The notes beneath the pieces are model-generated. The model was not told the origin of the DNA and made no database searches. It saw nothing but the letters and a program-made list of their open reading frames with translations. Shown piece by piece: positions 63,936 to 64,000 of a stretch of 64,000 nucleotides of DNA (positions within the stretch are counted from its first letter, which is position 1; the number at the start of each line of letters is the position of its first letter). The stretch comes from Candidula unifasciata (taxonomy: Eukaryota > Mollusca > Gastropoda > Stylommatophora > Geomitridae). A program made the translations under genes and the position numbers. The stretch spans positions 63,501 through 127,500 of the forward strand of contig CAJHNH020002424.1 in assembly GCA_905116865.2 (NCBI GenBank), read 5' to 3'.

Positions 63936-64000
63936 CTAGGAAATACCTGCTTCAGCAATGCAGAGGTTATTCAGCATGAAGAACCTACGGCACAACACCT

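Overview
The window looks like gene-free chromosomal DNA from a large, repeat-rich animal genome. No bacterial-type operon, spliced gene, rRNA, complete tRNA gene or CRISPR array could be supported. Every long open frame lies in a microsatellite, a minisatellite or a transposon remnant. The mix of tRNA-headed SINEs, degraded LINE reverse-transcriptase tails, a Penelope-like GIY-YIG fragment, a dead mariner and very long GAA/TTC, CTAT, CTGT, GA and CA tracts suggests an invertebrate. A mollusc or other lophotrochozoan is my best guess, by inference only.

Four layers cover most of the sequence. (1) Short retroposons. RetB has a (GAA)n 3' tail and about 16 recognisable pieces; two copies have clean target-site duplications (TSDs). 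SineA is tRNA-derived, with TSDs on three copies. RetC has a (GTCA)n-type tail, with TSDs on two copies. SineD and SineE share a central module and an ACTTT-rich 3' end. Several single tRNA-headed units also occur. (2) Degraded autonomous elements: C-termini of non-LTR reverse transcriptases (about 1-111, 420-772, 14.4, 15.1, 25.1, 29.0, 44.6, 49.8 and 60.7-61.5 kb), RNase-H tails of another LINE (12.8, 24.5-25.1, 36.8, 46.4 kb), a Penelope-like endonuclease (30.6-31.1 kb) and a DD34D mariner transposase pseudogene (17.3-18.2 kb). (3) Non-autonomous DNA elements: an element with an exact 8-bp TSD at 10.9-11.5 kb that hosts a nested RetB, its relative at 18.9 kb, two CAGYGGTTCT-type MITEs at 15.4 and 16.3 kb, and a short TIR element at 6.05 kb. 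(4) Tandem arrays: a 1.4-kb 13-bp array with a 307-bp higher-order duplication (42.6-44.0 kb), a 19-bp array (45.6-46.2 kb), a 46-bp array (62.1-62.6 kb), 33-, 34-, 106-, 55-, 80-, 45-, 30- and 21-bp arrays, and microsatellites up to about 0.8 kb.

Layout: 0-8 kb is microsatellite-rich with LINE fragments and one full SineA. 8-13 kb is a dense nest of RetB, RetC, SineA and the TSD-flanked DNA element. 13-20 kb holds a GAA tract, LINE tails, MITEs, mariner and minisatellites. 20-30 kb holds SINEs, GA tracts, two opposed LINE tails and the long CTAT array. 30-42 kb holds Penelope, SineE, minisatellites and compound triplet arrays that carry RetB. 42-50 kb is dominated by minisatellites and TTTC tracts. 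50-64 kb returns to SINEs, LINE tails and CTAT/CTGT arrays.

The parts do not form a pathway. The unifying theme is that retroposons end in microsatellite tails, which probably seeded many of the tracts. Non-repetitive islands (e.g. 8.1-8.6, 23.9-24.5, 28.4-28.7, 29.9-30.2, 36.1-36.4 kb) hold the only candidate regulatory DNA, recognised by motif alone.
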